A DNA stretch of 64,000 bases from an uncultured Alphaproteobacteria bacterium (GCA_910587405.1 CAJUKS010000004.1:1-64000); one strand, 5' to 3'. Positions 24,342 to 32,481 are shown, counted from the first letter of the stretch. Numbers and translations are program-made. The notes: a model not told the origin generated them from the letters alone.

Positions 24342-24623
24342 ATGGAATGCGCCAAAGATTATCAGGCGGTTATAAATGCCGAGGGCAAGCTGGCCTTTGT
24401 GATTTCCGCAGGCACGGCCGCTCCGGGAAGCGCGCCTCGGATCGTTTACAACGGCGGCAACTCGGCTTTGCTTTACCGCTCTTCGGGTGACGTTTTGGTG
24501 TTGGACGGCCTTCCCCCGCAGGTTCGGGAAACCCTCGCCCAAGTCAAACAAGCGGTTATTATCGAAACCGACCGCCAAACCGGTTACACGTTGTATGATT
24601 ATGCGGCAAGCATAAAAAAATAA
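24342..24623 (+). CDS. Small protein, 93 aa, partner of the 24044 gene
   Basis: The ATG at 24342 is one base after the preceding TGA; an earlier in-frame ATG at 24309 would overlap. The protein (MECAKDYQAVINAEGKLAFVISAGTAAPGSAPRIVYNGGNSALLYRSSGDVLVLDGLPPQVRETLAQVKQAVIIETDRQTGYTLYDYAASIKK) looks like a small soluble beta-rich domain. The coupled pair might be a two-component unit, such as a small peptide and its binding partner, but no motif proves it. Confidence 0.65.
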   Translation: MECAKDYQAVINAEGKLAFVISAGTAAPGSAPRIVYNGGNSALLYRSSGDVLVLDGLPPQVRETLAQVKQAVIIETDRQTGYTLYDYAASIKK

Positions 24624-24665
24624 CAAACGCGATAAAAAAATTTTTTACGAGCTTAAGACACAAGC

Positions 24666-25778
24666 TCACGAACCGGCAACGGGATCAAAAATTTCACCGC
24701 CGATGACCGGTTCGGCCACACCGGTGGTTGAAGGAAAACTTACCGGCAGCCGGTAAAGGCGCCGCACCGCCCAAAAAGCGGCAGCCTGCGCATCGGCCGC
24801 CTCTGCTTCCCAACCAACATCCGATGCATTGCGAACCACGGCTTCCGGCAGACGTTGACGCAAAAACCGCATCAAAGTCGGATTTTTGGCACCGCCGCCG
24901 CATACAATCACCTCCCGCGGCGGTTCCGGAAGATACAGGGCCATTGAATAAGCAACCGATTCGGCCACAAATGCGGTTGCCGTCGCCGCGCCGTCTTCCA
25001 GAGTCAGTCCCTCCAAATGTTCCATTTTTTCGGCAAACACCGTACGGTCACAGGCTTTGGGAGGATTGAGCGCAATATATTTATGATGCATCAGGGTATT
25101 GAGGATTTTTTGATCGACATGACCGGTGATGGCCAGTTTGCCGTTATAATCCATATACATGCCGCCGTGCTTGGTAACCCAGTCATTAATAACCGCATTG
25201 CCCGGCCCGCAGACGAAAGCTTTCATCTCGCCGCTGCTTCCCAGCCAAATAATCTCCGAAGTTCCGCCGATATCGACAATAACCAACGGCCGTTCCATTT
25301 TGGCGGCCAGCGCTTCATAATAAACCGGCGCAAACGGCGCCCCCTGCCCGCCGGCCAAAATATCGGCGTTGCGGAACCGCGCCACGGTGCGGATACCGGT
25401 AAGATCCGCCATCAACTGTCCGTCGCCGATCTGATGCGTATAATGTTCGGACGGCCGGTGACAAATGGTATGGCCGCCAAAACCGAGAACATCCGGCACC
25501 AACGACTCTTCCTGCACAAAGCCGCAAACCGCTGCCGCCGCAAATTCACTGAAGGCAATTTCGGCACGACGGATATTAACCGCGTTTTCCGGCGAGTCCG
25601 CCCTTTTTCCCAACACCGAACGAATCTGATCCAGCAATTCGTCTTCATAAGGCACCGTCCGGGAAGGCCCCCGGCAATAAACGTCAACGCCGTCGGTTTC
25701 CGTCACCGCCAGCCCGAGTCCGTCAAGGGATGTGGAACCGACAATTCCCACCGCCGTCAAATTTTTAATATTATTCAT
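24666..25778 (-). CDS. anmK: Anhydro-N-acetylmuramic acid kinase
   Basis: 370 residues. GSTSLDGLGLAV stands for the usual GTSLDG, with the catalytic Asp in LDG. VVDIGGTSEIIWL is the ATP-binding DIGG/NLGG segment; VCGPGNAVINDWVTKHGGMYMDYNGKLAITG and ALNPPKACDRTVF match the family's later motifs. AnmK phosphorylates and opens 1,6-anhydro-MurNAc during peptidoglycan recycling. It converges on the small-gene pair; divergent tyrS follows. Confidence 0.9.
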   Translation of the reverse strand: MNNIKNLTAVGIVGSTSLDGLGLAVTETDGVDVYCRGPSRTVPYEDELLDQIRSVLGKRADSPENAVNIRRAEIAFSEFAAAAVCGFVQEESLVPDVLGFGGHTICHRPSEHYTHQIGDGQLMADLTGIRTVARFRNADILAGGQGAPFAPVYYEALAAKMERPLVIVDIGGTSEIIWLGSSGEMKAFVCGPGNAVINDWVTKHGGMYMDYNGKLAITGHVDQKILNTLMHHKYIALNPPKACDRTVFAEKMEHLEGLTLEDGAATATAFVAESVAYSMALYLPEPPREVIVCGGGAKNPTLMRFLRQRLPEAVVRNASDVGWEAEAADAQAAAFWAVRRLYRLPVSFPSTTGVAEPVIGGEIFDPVAGS

Positions 25779-25805
25779 GATTCATTTAAAAACATTATAA
25801 CCATA

Positions 25806-25833
25806 TTGCACTCCGAAAATTATATGCTAATAT
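25806..25833 (+). promoter_or_regulatory. Promoter of tyrS
   Basis: TTGCAC, 16 bases, TAATAT, 32 bases ahead of the ATG, which has AGGCGAGG as ribosome-binding site. Confidence 0.55.
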
Positions 25834-25865
25834 GCGTTAAGAATTTATTATAAAGGCGAGGAAAA

Positions 25866-27125
25866 ATGAGTAACTTTAAATCCGAATTTCTGAATATTAT
25901 GCTTGAACGCGGTTTTTACAACCAATGCACCAACGAAAGCGGTTTCGACCAATATCTGTACGATTGCGAGCAAAAAGGCGTTCCGGCGGTGGGTTATCTC
26001 GGTTCCGACCCGACCGGCGACAGTCTTCACGTCGGCCATATCGTGCCGCTGATGATGATGCGTTGGTTTCAAAAATGCGGGCACAAACCGCTGACACTGG
26101 TAGGCGGCGCCACCGCCCGCATCGGCGATCCTTCGGGCAAAGACAAACTGCGTCCTTTCCTCAGCGAAGAAACCCTGAGTCATAATATCGAAGGACTGAA
26201 AAAATCTTTCGGCAAATTTTTAAAATTCGGCAACGGCCAAAATGACGCCGTCATGGTCGACAACTGGGACTGGTTTAAAGACATCAACTACCTCGCGTTT
26301 TTGCGTGACATCGGCACCTATTATTCGGTTAACCGCATGTTGACGATGGAAAGCGTCAAAACCCGGTTGGAACGCGAACAACCGATGAGTTTTCTTGAGT
26401 TCAACTACATGTTGCTGCAGGGATACGATTTTTGCGAACTTTACCAAAAATACGGCTGCCGGGCACAAATTGCCGGATCGGATCAGTGGGGCAACATCAC
26501 TTCGGGAACCGAACTCGGACGGCGCAAATACGACGTTGAACTGTTTGGCTTCACCAGCCCGATCATCACCGATTCTGCCGGCAAAAAAATGGGCAAATCG
26601 GAAGGCAATGCGGTATGGATCAACGATGAGAAACTGCCGGCCTATGACTATTACCAATACTTCCGCAACATCGGTGACAGCGAAGTCGGCAAATGCCTGC
26701 GCATTTATACCGATCTGCCGCTTGACGAAATCCGACGGTTGGAAGCTTTGAAGGATCAGGAAATCAACGAAGCCAAAAAAATTCTCGCTTTCGAGGCCAC
26801 CAAAATCTGCCGCGGTCTCGAAGAAGCCCAAGCGGCTCAGGAAACTGCCGTCAAAACCTTTGAACAAGGCGGCATCGGCGGCGAACTGCCGACACTTGAA
26901 AAAGATTGCGTTGCCGGGCTGCCGGTGCTTGATTTGTTTGTCGAAATCGGCTTTTGCGCCAGCAAAGGCGAAGTGCGCCGCCTGATCAAACAAGGCGGCA
27001 TCAAAATCAACGATCGTACCGTCAATGACGAAAACTACCTCCTAAAAGCGGAAGACATTGTCGACGGACAGGTTAAAATCGCTCAAGGCAAAAAGAAGTT
27101 CGGTTTGATCAAACAGATCTATTGA
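25866..27125 (+). CDS. tyrS: Tyrosyl-tRNA synthetase
   Basis: 419 residues. Class Ic signatures: HVGH at 55-58 (PTGDSLHVGHIVPL) and KMGKS near 241 (DSAGKKMGKSEGNAVW). The tyrosine pocket segment QIAGSDQWGNITSGTEL is complete. An S4 RNA-binding domain ends the protein (about 355-415, EVRRLIKQGGIKINDRTVND). It charges tRNA-Tyr. Its stop codon overlaps the -35 box of the next, orphan gene, and no terminator separates them. Confidence 0.98.
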   Translation: MSNFKSEFLNIMLERGFYNQCTNESGFDQYLYDCEQKGVPAVGYLGSDPTGDSLHVGHIVPLMMMRWFQKCGHKPLTLVGGATARIGDPSGKDKLRPFLSEETLSHNIEGLKKSFGKFLKFGNGQNDAVMVDNWDWFKDINYLAFLRDIGTYYSVNRMLTMESVKTRLEREQPMSFLEFNYMLLQGYDFCELYQKYGCRAQIAGSDQWGNITSGTELGRRKYDVELFGFTSPIITDSAGKKMGKSEGNAVWINDEKLPAYDYYQYFRNIGDSEVGKCLRIYTDLPLDEIRRLEALKDQEINEAKKILAFEATKICRGLEEAQAAQETAVKTFEQGGIGGELPTLEKDCVAGLPVLDLFVEIGFCASKGEVRRLIKQGGIKINDRTVNDENYLLKAEDIVDGQVKIAQGKKKFGLIKQIY

Positions 27126-27150
27126 CAAAATTTGGTCTAAATGTTAGACT
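27122..27150 (+). promoter_or_regulatory. Promoter of the 27197 orphan gene
   Basis: TTGACA, 17 bases, TAGACT. The -35 overlaps the tyrS TGA. The spacer carries GGTCTAAA, a loose version of the shared dyad. The leader contains ATTATTAACCAATTA. Confidence 0.75.
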
Positions 27151-27196
27151 GTACTCCAACGAAACAATTATTAACCAATTATAAAACTTAATCGCT

Positions 27197-27421
27197 ATGA
27201 ACAAAGAAGCACGCATTAAAAAAGTGATGACCAGCAACTATCTGTACACGCTGTTTTTCGACGACGGAACTTCGCTTGAAATTAATAAGACCAAGTTCCG
27301 CGGAACCCGACGCCCTCACGCCGGCGACCTGTTCAAACTGACGGAAAAGTCCCTTCCCGACGGAAAAACCGAGTCCAGAATGTTTCTGAACGGAAATGAA
27401 GTTAAAGGCCAACTCCTTTAA
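27197..27421 (+). CDS. Orphan small protein, 74 aa
   Basis: MNKEARIKKVMTSNYLYTLFFDDGTSLEINKTKFRGTRRPHAGDLFKLTEKSLPDGKTESRMFLNGNEVKGQLL appears to be a small basic beta-barrel-like domain. Family not recognised. There is no Shine-Dalgarno sequence; the leader shares the AATTATTAAC-type core seen before other orphan genes. The next small gene follows after 36 bases, with no promoter seen between, so both probably share this transcript and the terminator at 27694. Confidence 0.65.
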   Translation: MNKEARIKKVMTSNYLYTLFFDDGTSLEINKTKFRGTRRPHAGDLFKLTEKSLPDGKTESRMFLNGNEVKGQLL

Positions 27422-27457
27422 TAAATAAACATAGTAATAACCCTAAAACATTTTTTT

Positions 27458-27670
27458 ATGTTACTGGAAAGAACCTTAAAAATCGCTTCTGTCGAGAAAA
27501 GAGAGGACAGATACGGAATCTGGCCCGAAATGGCAACGCCGTTTTCACTGCCTTGCCACATTTTCGGAGATCGCAAACCGCAACGCGGTGACACGATCAT
27601 GATCGAATATCAGGGTGACGACATCGTCGGTGCCGTCCTGAACGAAGTCCGCATCATGTCGCCCGCCTGA
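27458..27670 (+). CDS. Orphan small protein, 70 aa
   Basis: MLLERTLKIASVEKREDRYGIWPEMATPFSLPCHIFGDRKPQRGDTIMIEYQGDDIVGAVLNEVRIMSPA reads as a small OB- or SH3-like beta domain (GDTIMIEYQGDDIVGAVL). Not identified. It is the second gene of the two-gene orphan unit and also has an A/T-rich, Shine-Dalgarno-free start. Confidence 0.65.
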   Translation: MLLERTLKIASVEKREDRYGIWPEMATPFSLPCHIFGDRKPQRGDTIMIEYQGDDIVGAVLNEVRIMSPA

Positions 27671-27693
27671 TCTCGGCTGCATGGCATCTGCCC

Positions 27694-27731
27694 AAGACCG
27701 CATGTTTCCAACATGCGGTCTTTCGTATTTT
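27694..27731 (+). terminator. Terminator after the 27197-27670 unit
   Basis: AAGACCGCATGTT/AACATGCGGTCTT with a short loop, then a T-rich stretch. Confidence 0.85.
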
Positions 27732-27765
27732 AAATTTTAAGCCGGCACTGTCCCGCAAAAAGCTA

Positions 27766-27793
27766 TTGACAAGCCGGGAAAAAACGCTATATT
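27766..27793 (+). promoter_or_regulatory. Promoter of rpmG
   Basis: TTGACA, 16 bases, TATATT, about 45 bases ahead of the ATG. Confidence 0.75.
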
Positions 27794-27837
27794 ACAGAAA
27801 AACTTGCGTTTAACACTAAATTTTAAGAGTAAAAGAC

Positions 27838-28005
27838 ATGGCAAAAGCAATCAAAGTAAAAGTTAAAATGGAAAGCACCGCCGGAACCGGTACCTTTTTC
27901 GTCGCCGAAAAAAATCCGAGAACCCATCCGGAAAAACTGTCCATGAAAAAATACGACAAGAAGTCGAAAAAGCACGAAGAATTCGTTGAAAAGAAACTGA
28001 AGTAA
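27838..28005 (+). CDS. rpmG: 50S ribosomal protein L33
   Basis: 55 residues: MAKAIKVKVKMESTAGTGTFFVAEKNPRTHPEKLSMKKYDKKSKKHEEFVEKKLK. This is the non-zinc alphaproteobacterial L33 form, with the family's TGTFFVxxKN and KYD motifs and no CxxC pairs. It binds 23S rRNA near the E site. It has its own promoter and terminator and is surrounded by orphan genes on both sides. Confidence 0.95.
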   Translation: MAKAIKVKVKMESTAGTGTFFVAEKNPRTHPEKLSMKKYDKKSKKHEEFVEKKLK

Positions 28006-28028
28006 TCTTTTCTGTTTATCAAGTTGTC

Positions 28029-28059
28029 AAATGCCGGTTTCAAACCGGCATTTTTTTTT
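28029..28059 (+). terminator. Terminator after rpmG
   Basis: AAATGCCGGTTT/AAACCGGCATTT followed by nine T. Confidence 0.9.
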
Positions 28060-28124
28060 GATCCGTTAAACCTCTTCCCGCCGACACTCAATTCAACCGA
28101 TCGGGCATCTGCCTATTTTGGATA

Positions 28125-28153
28125 TTGACATCAGGCTTTTTTGGGGGTATTTT
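28125..28153 (+). promoter_or_regulatory. Promoter of the 28192 orphan gene
   Basis: TTGACA, 17 bases, TATTTT. The leader begins GTCTAAAG and contains AATTATTAAC. Confidence 0.7.
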
Positions 28154-28191
28154 GTCTAAAGCACACAATTATTAACTAACAATTTTAAACG

Positions 28192-28626
28192 ATGAAAAAT
28201 GTGATAACCATTTTAGCGATCCTCACCCTAATCGCCACCGGCATCTGCTTCTACCTCTTTTCTTTTGCCGTTGCCATGATTTTCTTTGTCGTCTACCTGA
28301 TCGTCGTCAGTATTTTCGTATACTGCTACTGGCATGACGAGAAACTTCAGGAACGGTGGCTGCAATCCCCGGTTTTTCCGGATTCTCCGCAGTTCGAGGA
28401 CCTGTTTTGGAACATGACGATGTCCAACCAGGATTGGTACATCGAACATATTCTGAAAGAAGAAGGCGTGAAACAGTTGATTCAAAAGTACGAAACCACG
28501 ATCCGCGAAATCTGGAACGACCGCGACTGGGAAATCTCCGAAAAGATCGAACGGAGTTCTGTCTATGTGAAACGGCTGAAATCAATGCTGGCCATACAGG
28601 AATTCAACGCATTGCGTCGGGACTGA
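28192..28626 (+). CDS. Orphan membrane protein, 144 aa
   Basis: Two adjacent transmembrane segments open the protein (about 3-24 and 25-46), then a soluble charged region (YWHDEKLQERWLQSPVFPDSPQFEDLFWNMTMSNQDWYIEHILKEEGVKQLIQKYETTIREIWNDRDWEISEKIERSSVYVKRLKS...), probably helical and cytoplasmic. Family unknown. No Shine-Dalgarno sequence. Own promoter and terminator. Confidence 0.7.
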   Translation: MKNVITILAILTLIATGICFYLFSFAVAMIFFVVYLIVVSIFVYCYWHDEKLQERWLQSPVFPDSPQFEDLFWNMTMSNQDWYIEHILKEEGVKQLIQKYETTIREIWNDRDWEISEKIERSSVYVKRLKSMLAIQEFNALRRD

Positions 28627-28645
28627 TCGTTTTTCGCAAAAATCC

Positions 28646-28679
28646 AAAGCACTGTCGGCAACGCCGACCGTGCTTTTTT
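28646..28679 (+). terminator. Terminator after the 28192 gene
   Basis: AAGCAC.GTCGGC/GCCGAC.GTGCTT with single-base bulges, then seven T. Confidence 0.8.
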
Positions 28680-28785
28680 ATTACGCCTTGACCAACATCT
28701 GTTTTTTTTGCTTGCAATTTACATCAAATTATTTAATATTACCTCAGCATTTCTAAAACTGAATGTTATATCTGGCAAACCACTT

Positions 28786-28905
28786 CAACCTGCCAGCCTT
28801 TCTTTGGAAGGAGTGCCGGTAATATATTGAATAACGACGGCTGTCATACCGACAGTTTGTTAGCTCCTTCCGCCCTGATTCAAACGATCTCGGCGGTTTT
28901 GTTTT
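28786..28905 (+). ncRNA. Candidate structured RNA C (with terminator)
   Basis: GGAAGGAG (28806-28813) pairs with CTCCTTCC (28864-28871) around an inner hairpin CTGTC/GACAG (28841-28855). The 3' arm overlaps the terminator stem CCGCC/GGCGG (28870-28896), which is followed by TTTTGTTTT. It is not followed by a plus-strand gene, so it cannot be a simple leader. The terminator tail resembles those of candidates A and B. Confidence 0.45.
28870..28905 (+). terminator. Terminator of candidate RNA C
   Basis: CCGCC/GGCGG with an inner GAT/ATC pairing, then TTTTGTTTT. Confidence 0.65.
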
Positions 28906-28912
28906 ACACCCG

Positions 28913-29518
28913 TTATTTTTTGCTGATAAAAGAATTGCCGCGAATATAAAAACGCCATGGCATGTCCTTGTATTCTTCCGCATAATCGATTCCGATCCGC
29001 GGTCGTGCCTCAAACTCATATTTCTCAATACCGGGACTGATCCATACCGTATCGCCGTTCAAATCGATGCCATCATGTTGTCGGCGGGTTATTGCCAGCG
29101 CCTGACAAAGCTTTCCGGGACCGGTAGTCAGATGATTCAATTTTTCGCAACGGCGCCGTTTCATCATTTCCTCAATCCCGGCAATCGGTTCCAGCGCGCG
29201 AATCAAAATCGCGTTAGCCGTTCCTTCCGGTCCTGCCACCACGTTAAATTGGTTATACATTCCGTAAACAAAAAAGACATATGCACATCCACCCGGTTTA
29301 AACATGGTGGCGGTACGCGGCGTCAGTTTATTCGGCCAGGCATGACAGGCTTTGTCGCAGCTGCCGATATAAACCTCCAGTTCGGTAATCATTCCGGCCG
29401 TCAAAACACCGTCAATCCGCGTACACAAATAAGCGCCCAGCAGATGTTGCCAAGCCAGTTCAAACGCGTCTCCCTGATAAATTTCCTTATCAAACCTCAA
29501 GCCGAAATCCGGTTGCAT
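28913..29518 (-). CDS. DNA-3-methyladenine glycosylase (Mpg/AAG type)
   Basis: 201 residues from the ATG at 29518 (GGAG eight bases upstream); a longer in-frame start at 29590 lacks a site. DKEIYQGDAFELAWQHLLGAYLCTRIDGVLTAGMITELEVYIGSCDKACHAWPNKLTPRTATMFKPGGCAYVFFVYGMYNQFNVV contains the family's E-x-Y, SH-A-like 'DKACHAW', R-T-x-M-F and Y-x-YGM-x-x-N motifs. It excises alkylated purines from DNA to start base-excision repair. It is a single gene, minus strand, between two orphan genes. Confidence 0.95.
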   Translation of the reverse strand: MQPDFGLRFDKEIYQGDAFELAWQHLLGAYLCTRIDGVLTAGMITELEVYIGSCDKACHAWPNKLTPRTATMFKPGGCAYVFFVYGMYNQFNVVAGPEGTANAILIRALEPIAGIEEMMKRRRCEKLNHLTTGPGKLCQALAITRRQHDGIDLNGDTVWISPGIEKYEFEARPRIGIDYAEEYKDMPWRFYIRGNSFISKK

Positions 29519-29608
29519 CCTTTTCTCCGTTGATGTATTTTTGCTCAACTTACAGCTTTTTAAGACAAAAAACAACCGCCCCGCCTCCAAAATAAATCTT
29601 TTTTATAC

Positions 29609-29636
29609 TTGACATCAAAATTTTAATTTATATATT
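29609..29636 (+). promoter_or_regulatory. Promoter of the 29692 orphan gene
   Basis: TTGACA, 16 bases, TATATT. The leader contains AATTATTAAC. Confidence 0.65.
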
Positions 29637-29691
29637 AGCCTGCTCAAATTGATTATTCTAAATAATTATTAACAATAAAAAACCTATCAAA

Positions 29692-30222
29692 ATGAATCAA
29701 AATGTGTTTATTTTTTTAATGCTTGTGTGGGCCTTGTGCAATTTTTCAGCCTGCGGAACCCTGATTTTACGTCGTTGTACCAAAACTATTCAACAACAAC
29801 AAAAATGGAAACGCGTTATCAAAAGCAGTGTTTTTCTCAACCTCGGCGCAATGATCGTCTTTTCCGACAGTCTTGTCGAAAATTTCGGCTTGTTGCTTCT
29901 GATGATCGGAAACATCTTCCTGTCCTCATGGAGTATCAAAGCCGTCTGCCGCCAATACGAAAAACAGCTTCGCCGGCAAAAATTCGCTTTTCGAGTCGAT
30001 TGGATCAAGCACAACATTGCCTACGGCACGGTTGAAATCGACGGAATCAAGTATCACGCCTTTATTCCTCCGGTATGGATGAACGAATACCAGGACGAAA
30101 ACGGCCGTCTTGTTCCGGGAACTTTTAAAAAATATCCGGTCCGGTCGACACTGTCGGCACAATTCAAACGCTTCGTTCCTGTTTACGGCGACGGTATGCG
30201 GCCTATGGTTGAACTCGGCTGA
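29692..30222 (+). CDS. Orphan membrane protein, 176 aa
   Basis: Hydrophobic segments lie at about 5-24 and 47-75 (SSVFLNLGAMIVFSDSLVENFGLLLLMIGNIFLSSWSI). A soluble domain of about 90 residues follows (FAFRVDWIKHNIAYGTVEIDGIKYHAFIPPVWMNEYQDENGRLVPGTFKKYPVRSTLSAQFKRFVPVYGDGMRPMVELG), beta-rich by appearance. Family unknown. Own promoter and terminator, no Shine-Dalgarno sequence. Confidence 0.7.
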   Translation: MNQNVFIFLMLVWALCNFSACGTLILRRCTKTIQQQQKWKRVIKSSVFLNLGAMIVFSDSLVENFGLLLLMIGNIFLSSWSIKAVCRQYEKQLRRQKFAFRVDWIKHNIAYGTVEIDGIKYHAFIPPVWMNEYQDENGRLVPGTFKKYPVRSTLSAQFKRFVPVYGDGMRPMVELG

Positions 30223-30240
30223 CCTGTGACAAATTCTGCA

Positions 30241-30271
30241 AAAGGAGCGGCATTCGCCGTCTCCTTTTTTT
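30241..30271 (+). terminator. Terminator after the 29692 gene
   Basis: AAAGGAG.GGC/GCC.CTCCTTT, then seven T. Confidence 0.85.
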
Positions 30272-30343
30272 ATTGCCGACATTCTGACCCAACCGACCTC
30301 TTCCGAAATTGCAGGCATTTTACCAAGCACCGGTTGGAACAAC

Positions 30344-30372
30344 TTGACTTTTTGCCGCGGTTGTTCCATAAT
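30344..30372 (+). promoter_or_regulatory. Promoter of the 30405 gene
   Basis: TTGACT, 17 bases, CATAAT. The leader contains AATTATTAAT. Confidence 0.65.
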
Positions 30373-30404
30373 TTGTCCATATTTTAATTATTAATCTAAA
30401 TACT

Positions 30405-30947
30405 ATGAAAAAATTTATCATTTATCGGCACGGAGAATATGACGATCGTCAAGAACTGACCGCCCAAAGCGCTCAGGAAATTTTTGCCCGGACTTTGCTA
30501 ATCAAACAACACATCGGCTGCGCCGGGACGGTCTTTACCTCTCCCGTCTGCCGGGCAGAACAAACCGCGCGCGTCATTTCCTTGGCTATGGACAATGCCC
30601 GCATTGAAACCGAAGCGCTGTTGGCCGAACATATGTCCGATTATCCTCACGAAGGCAGAGACAGGTTGATCAAACTCGCCGGAGGACAAAAGTGCGACAT
30701 CATTGCCGTTGTCTCCCACCGTCCCAACATCAGCCGGATGTTTATGGTCGGCCTCAACCCCGGAATGGAAATTATTTTTGAGGCTGAAAGCTGGGGAGAG
30801 ATTTTTGAAAACCTGGGCGGCAATCTCATCGCCCGTTCACAAACAGCCCCTGACGCATCCTTATTGCAGCGTTATTTCAACCCGGTCTGCAGCGAAGAAG
30901 AACTGCAACAATTACGCCGGCTTGACTTTTTGGCGCCACAACTGTAA
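30405..30947 (+). CDS. Histidine phosphatase superfamily (SixA-like) protein
   Basis: 180 residues. MKKFIIYRHGEYDD gives the RHG motif with the catalytic His9; Arg50 (SPVCRAEQTA) and His105 (VVSHRPN) complete the phosphate pocket. The size and RHGE form are close to SixA-type protein-phosphohistidine phosphatases, but the C-terminal half is divergent. It has the orphan-gene design (own promoter, Shine-Dalgarno-free leader). Substrate unknown. Confidence 0.8.
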   Translation: MKKFIIYRHGEYDDRQELTAQSAQEIFARTLLIKQHIGCAGTVFTSPVCRAEQTARVISLAMDNARIETEALLAEHMSDYPHEGRDRLIKLAGGQKCDIIAVVSHRPNISRMFMVGLNPGMEIIFEAESWGEIFENLGGNLIARSQTAPDASLLQRYFNPVCSEEELQQLRRLDFLAPQL

Positions 30948-30965
30948 AAACCCGGATTCGGGTAT

Positions 30966-30998
30966 AAAAAAAGCGACCTGAAAGGTCGCTTTTTTTTT
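30966..30998. terminator. Bidirectional terminator between 30405 and 31016 genes
   Basis: AAAAAAAGCGACCT/AGGTCGCTTTTTTTT serves both converging genes. Confidence 0.9.
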
Positions 30999-31015
30999 GA
31001 GAACAGCTTTCGCTT

Positions 31016-31588
31016 TTAACGGCGGGCAAACTTGCCGGCACGTTCTTTGCGGCGCTGTTTTTTCGGATTTTCCCGTCGGTCACCGTTAAACGGCGGCAAC
31101 CACGGAACCAGTTCGTTGTTGAACTTCATGTTCACCCGCCAGCCGTGACGATCCTGAGGATTGGGACAACCGGCATTGCGTTCGGCACGAATCTCCATGA
31201 ACTCGGCGATCGACGCATAATCGGGCATATCTTCCGACATGGCACGCAGCGTTCCGGGAACATAGGTCATACGCGGCATCAAAGCCTGAGCCAGCAGAGC
31301 ATTGACCGGCCCCTGAAACGAAACTTCCGCACCGCCGCCTTCTTTGTCTTCGATCATATACTCATAACCGTCAAAGGCAGTGATGATTCTCATATAACCG
31401 TTGCCGAGCAGCACCAAGGTGTTGTTGACCGAGCGGCCGATCTCACGCAATGTGATGTGACCTCTTTCCTCTTCTCCGTCAACATTCCAGCGTTTGCCGT
31501 CGCCCTGAGTGATTTTATACATCAGAACTTTGGTGCTCTGAGAGATGTCGAAACGGAAAAAGCAGTGGATGATTTTTTTCTCTTCCAT
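31016..31588 (-). CDS. Orphan protein, 190 aa
   Basis: MEEKKIIHCFFRFDISQSTKVLMYKITQGDGKRWNVDGEEERGHITLREIGRSVNNTLVLLGNGYMRIITAFDGYEYMIEDKEGGGAEVSFQGPVNALLAQ... is soluble, with a basic Lys/Arg end (RRENPKKQRRKERAGKFARR) that could bind nucleic acid. Family unknown. The leader holds AATTATTAACCAATTA, identical over this stretch to the leader at 27170. Confidence 0.7.
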   Translation of the reverse strand: MEEKKIIHCFFRFDISQSTKVLMYKITQGDGKRWNVDGEEERGHITLREIGRSVNNTLVLLGNGYMRIITAFDGYEYMIEDKEGGGAEVSFQGPVNALLAQALMPRMTYVPGTLRAMSEDMPDYASIAEFMEIRAERNAGCPNPQDRHGWRVNMKFNNELVPWLPPFNGDRRENPKKQRRKERAGKFARR

Positions 31589-31631
31589 AGTTAGTATAAT
31601 TTAATTGGTTAATAATTCTTTTGATAAAACC

Positions 31632-31660
31632 AGTATAACGACAACAAACGACAGAATCAA
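31632..31660 (-). promoter_or_regulatory. Promoter of the 31016 gene
   Basis: TTGATT, 17 bases, TATACT on the minus strand. Confidence 0.65.
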
Positions 31661-31668
31661 GTTTTTTG

Positions 31669-32481
31669 TCAAATTTTGGGTGGATTTTTTTGCCAGTCAA
31701 TAACCACGATCTCCGGAACACTGCCAAACCGCAGCGGCAGCACACTGGTTCCCGTGCCGACCGTCACCAACATCCGCCGTCCTTCTTCCTCAATCAGCCC
31801 GCGAATATAACGCTGTCCGTAAACCGAACTCGAAACCGGCGCCCCGATTCCGGGAATATAAATCTGACCGCCGTGCGTATGACCGGCCAATGTCAAAACC
31901 ACTTGCGGCGGCACCGCGGGAAAAACGTCCGGCGAATGAGAAAGCAAAATCACCGGCCCTTCCGAGCGGGCCAACGCCCGTTCAATATCGGGATGCCCGG
32001 TATCAAAGTCTTCCACCCCGGCCAGATAAAACGCCCCTCCGGCCGTCTTAATCACCAATCCTTCATTTTGCAGAACTTTAATCTGATTTTGTTGCAAGGC
32101 CGCGGCCATTTCCCGATTCCCGTACCAGGCATCATGATTGCCCAGCACGGCAAAAATGCCGTACGGCGCTTTGATTTCAGACAATCCGGCTGCAATTTTC
32201 GCGGCAGGCATCGAACTTCGGCGCCGGTGACCGTTGGCCAGATCGCCGCCCACCAACACCACATCGGGCCGTTGACGGTTAATTTCCGCCGCCAGTTTCT
32301 GCAAGCGGGACTGTTCGCCGGGTGCCAGATGAAGATCGGACACCAACACCATCCGTATATTTTCCAACCCCGGCGTCGAGAACTGATAATGCCTGATCGC
32401 CAGCAGACGCGGCTCAATCGCGGCCGCCCACAACAAAAACAAACAGCCGACGACCACGCCGCTCCAAAATAATTTCCGCAT
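31669..32481 (-). CDS. Membrane-anchored metallophosphoesterase (YaeI/LpxG-like)
   Basis: 270 residues. An N-terminal hydrophobic anchor (about 6-23) precedes the dimetal motifs: SDLHL (Asp49, His51), GGDL, GNHDA, LLSHSPD and GHTHGGQ. These are the five signatures of the calcineurin-like fold. The membrane anchor and order recall enzymes acting on lipid diphosphates such as UDP-diacylglucosamine. It overlaps the upstream 32481 gene by one base, so it is translationally coupled. Confidence 0.9.
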   Translation of the reverse strand: MRKLFWSGVVVGCLFLLWAAAIEPRLLAIRHYQFSTPGLENIRMVLVSDLHLAPGEQSRLQKLAAEINRQRPDVVLVGGDLANGHRRRSSMPAAKIAAGLSEIKAPYGIFAVLGNHDAWYGNREMAAALQQNQIKVLQNEGLVIKTAGGAFYLAGVEDFDTGHPDIERALARSEGPVILLSHSPDVFPAVPPQVVLTLAGHTHGGQIYIPGIGAPVSSSVYGQRYIRGLIEEEGRRMLVTVGTGTSVLPLRFGSVPEIVVIDWQKNPPKI

